Assembly (NCBI GenBank): GCA_013697225.1
Contig: JACCXG010000449.1
Location: 1 to 6,023, forward strand
DNA: 6,023 bases
DNA from: Acidobacteriota bacterium
Lineage (GTDB): Bacteria > Acidobacteriota > Vicinamibacteria > Vicinamibacterales > 2-12-FULL-66-21
Reading direction: 5' to 3'
The notes under the pieces are model-generated. The model saw only the letters and a list, made by a program, of their open reading frames with translations. It had not been told where the DNA came from and ran no database searches. The translations under genes were made by a program, and so were the position numbers. Positions 5,237 through 6,023 of the stretch are shown here, one piece after another (the stretch's first letter is position 1; each line of letters begins with the position of its first letter).

Positions 5237-6023
5237 TCAGTTCTCCGTCATCCGCCCGGGCGCCTCCTGTTCCCGCGAAGCCGGCGGCCGGATCGCCGCC
5301 AGGTGGATGCCGTTGAACAGGAACTTGAAGGTTCCGTGCGACTGCGCACGGAACGTGATCTCAGGGGCGAACAGATACACATTGCCGCTGCCCCTCGCGG
5401 CATGGAGAACCTGGACGCCCCCCTCCAGGTAGGCCTGGCCATGGGCCCAGCCGCTGCGGAGGGGTGCCGCGGTGTCGAACCAGGCTATCGGCTGCACGTG
5501 CTGCATCATAGCGTCCGGCTTGAGCGTGAAGACAGGGCTGTTGTCGAAGAAGACGTCCACCGGGTTCGTGATGCCGTGGGCGATCGGTGCGGACGCGTTC
5601 ACCGCCATCCGCAGCACCGAGCCGGGCACGTAGTGCTTCTCCGGGCTCAACGCGCGGGTCGTGCCGTCGGGTGCCCTTTCGGTCAGATGATTGGTGACCG
5701 GCAGGTCGAAGAGCTCTGCCAGCCCGGTAGCGGAGCGGCCGACGCCCAGGACGGTGCCTCCCTGCTGAACGAACTTCAGGAGCTGCTGCCCTGTCGTCTC
5801 GGCGGTGTACACCCCCTGCATCCGTCGGAACTCGGCCGGAATGTCCTTCCGCGGGCTGGCATTCGCGCCAGCCTGAGACACCGGGCCTCCGCCGGCAGTG
5901 GTGGCGGCAGGCCAGACGCCGGACGGGAAGATGATCACGTCGTACTTCGACGAGAGGTTGCCGGAGTCGAGTGCCTGCGGGAAGACCAGTTCGTACGGGA
6001 ACTCGAACCCCTCGAGGATGATG
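5237..6023 (-). CDS. C-terminal part of an M14-type zinc carboxypeptidase-like protein (partial)
   Basis: The frame is open from the right edge to TGA at 5237-5239, giving 261 visible residues; the GTG at 5938 is internal, since in-frame coding continues upstream of it (FEFPYELVFPQALDSGNL, then KYDVIIFPSG). The fragment resembles the C-terminal region of large acidobacterial M14 metallopeptidases: a strand of KYDVIIFPSG type (26-35), a loop rich in Ala/Gly, then QQGGTVLGVGRSA (86-98), the alternating strand and helix pattern of a glutamine-amidotransferase-like (flavodoxin-like) domain, and a beta-rich end with WAHGQAYLEGG and a NVYLFAPEITFRAQSHGTFK stretch before the last helix. The zinc-binding HxxE and the catalytic Glu would lie in the missing N-terminal part, so activity cannot be confirmed. 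Such proteins are normally exported. The ATPase gene follows 39 nt downstream; read-through is possible, though no functional link is evident. Confidence 0.72.
   Translation of the reverse strand, partial: IILEGFEFPYELVFPQALDSGNLSSKYDVIIFPSGVWPAATTAGGGPVSQAGANASPRKDIPAEFRRMQGVYTAETTGQQLLKFVQQGGTVLGVGRSATGLAELFDLPVTNHLTERAPDGTTRALSPEKHYVPGSVLRMAVNASAPIAHGITNPVDVFFDNSPVFTLKPDAMMQHVQPIAWFDTAAPLRSGWAHGQAYLEGGVQVLHAARGSGNVYLFAPEITFRAQSHGTFKFLFNGIHLAAIRPPASREQEAPGRMTEN

Overview
This is a GC-rich window (roughly two thirds G+C by eye) from a bacterial chromosome. It encodes five complete proteins and is cut by a gene at each edge. Gene content points to a soil-type Acidobacteriota, possibly Vicinamibacteria: a DUF2029/GT87-like glycosyltransferase end, a LolA-like secreted protein, a large HerA-like ATPase of a widespread uncharacterised family, and an M14-type peptidase with a long C-terminal extension. 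That placement rests on remembered family similarity, not a search. I see no tRNA, rRNA, CRISPR array, insertion sequence or phage gene.

Left half, plus strand (1-2924): the end of a polytopic glycosyltransferase (1-309); a secreted LolA-like protein (389-1144) with a strong Shine-Dalgarno that moves its start 6 nt inside the longest ORF; a 222-bp gap with one GC-rich hairpin; a very acidic 84-residue protein (1367-1621) with a perfect AGGAGG; then a membrane-anchored TPR protein (1654-2142) overlapping by 4 nt a six-helix membrane protein (2139-2924). The last two are probably translationally coupled and work together at the inner membrane, but neither has an assignable function.

Right half, minus strand (2798-6023): an M14-type peptidase entering from the right edge (stop at 5237-5239), then after 39 nt a 799-residue HerA/FtsK-like ATPase running down to 2798. 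The ATPase and the membrane protein converge and overlap tail to tail by 127 bp.

The most notable structural signals are: (i) the TPR and ATPase genes both lack a Shine-Dalgarno and both have a TAnnnT hexamer exactly 6 nt before the ATG, the geometry of leaderless transcription; (ii) the 127-bp convergent overlap, where the low-complexity tail of the membrane protein is antisense to the well-formed C-terminus of the ATPase. I found no convincing new multi-gene defence or mobile system; the uncharacterised ATPase and the TPR/membrane pair are the best candidates for undescribed biology.
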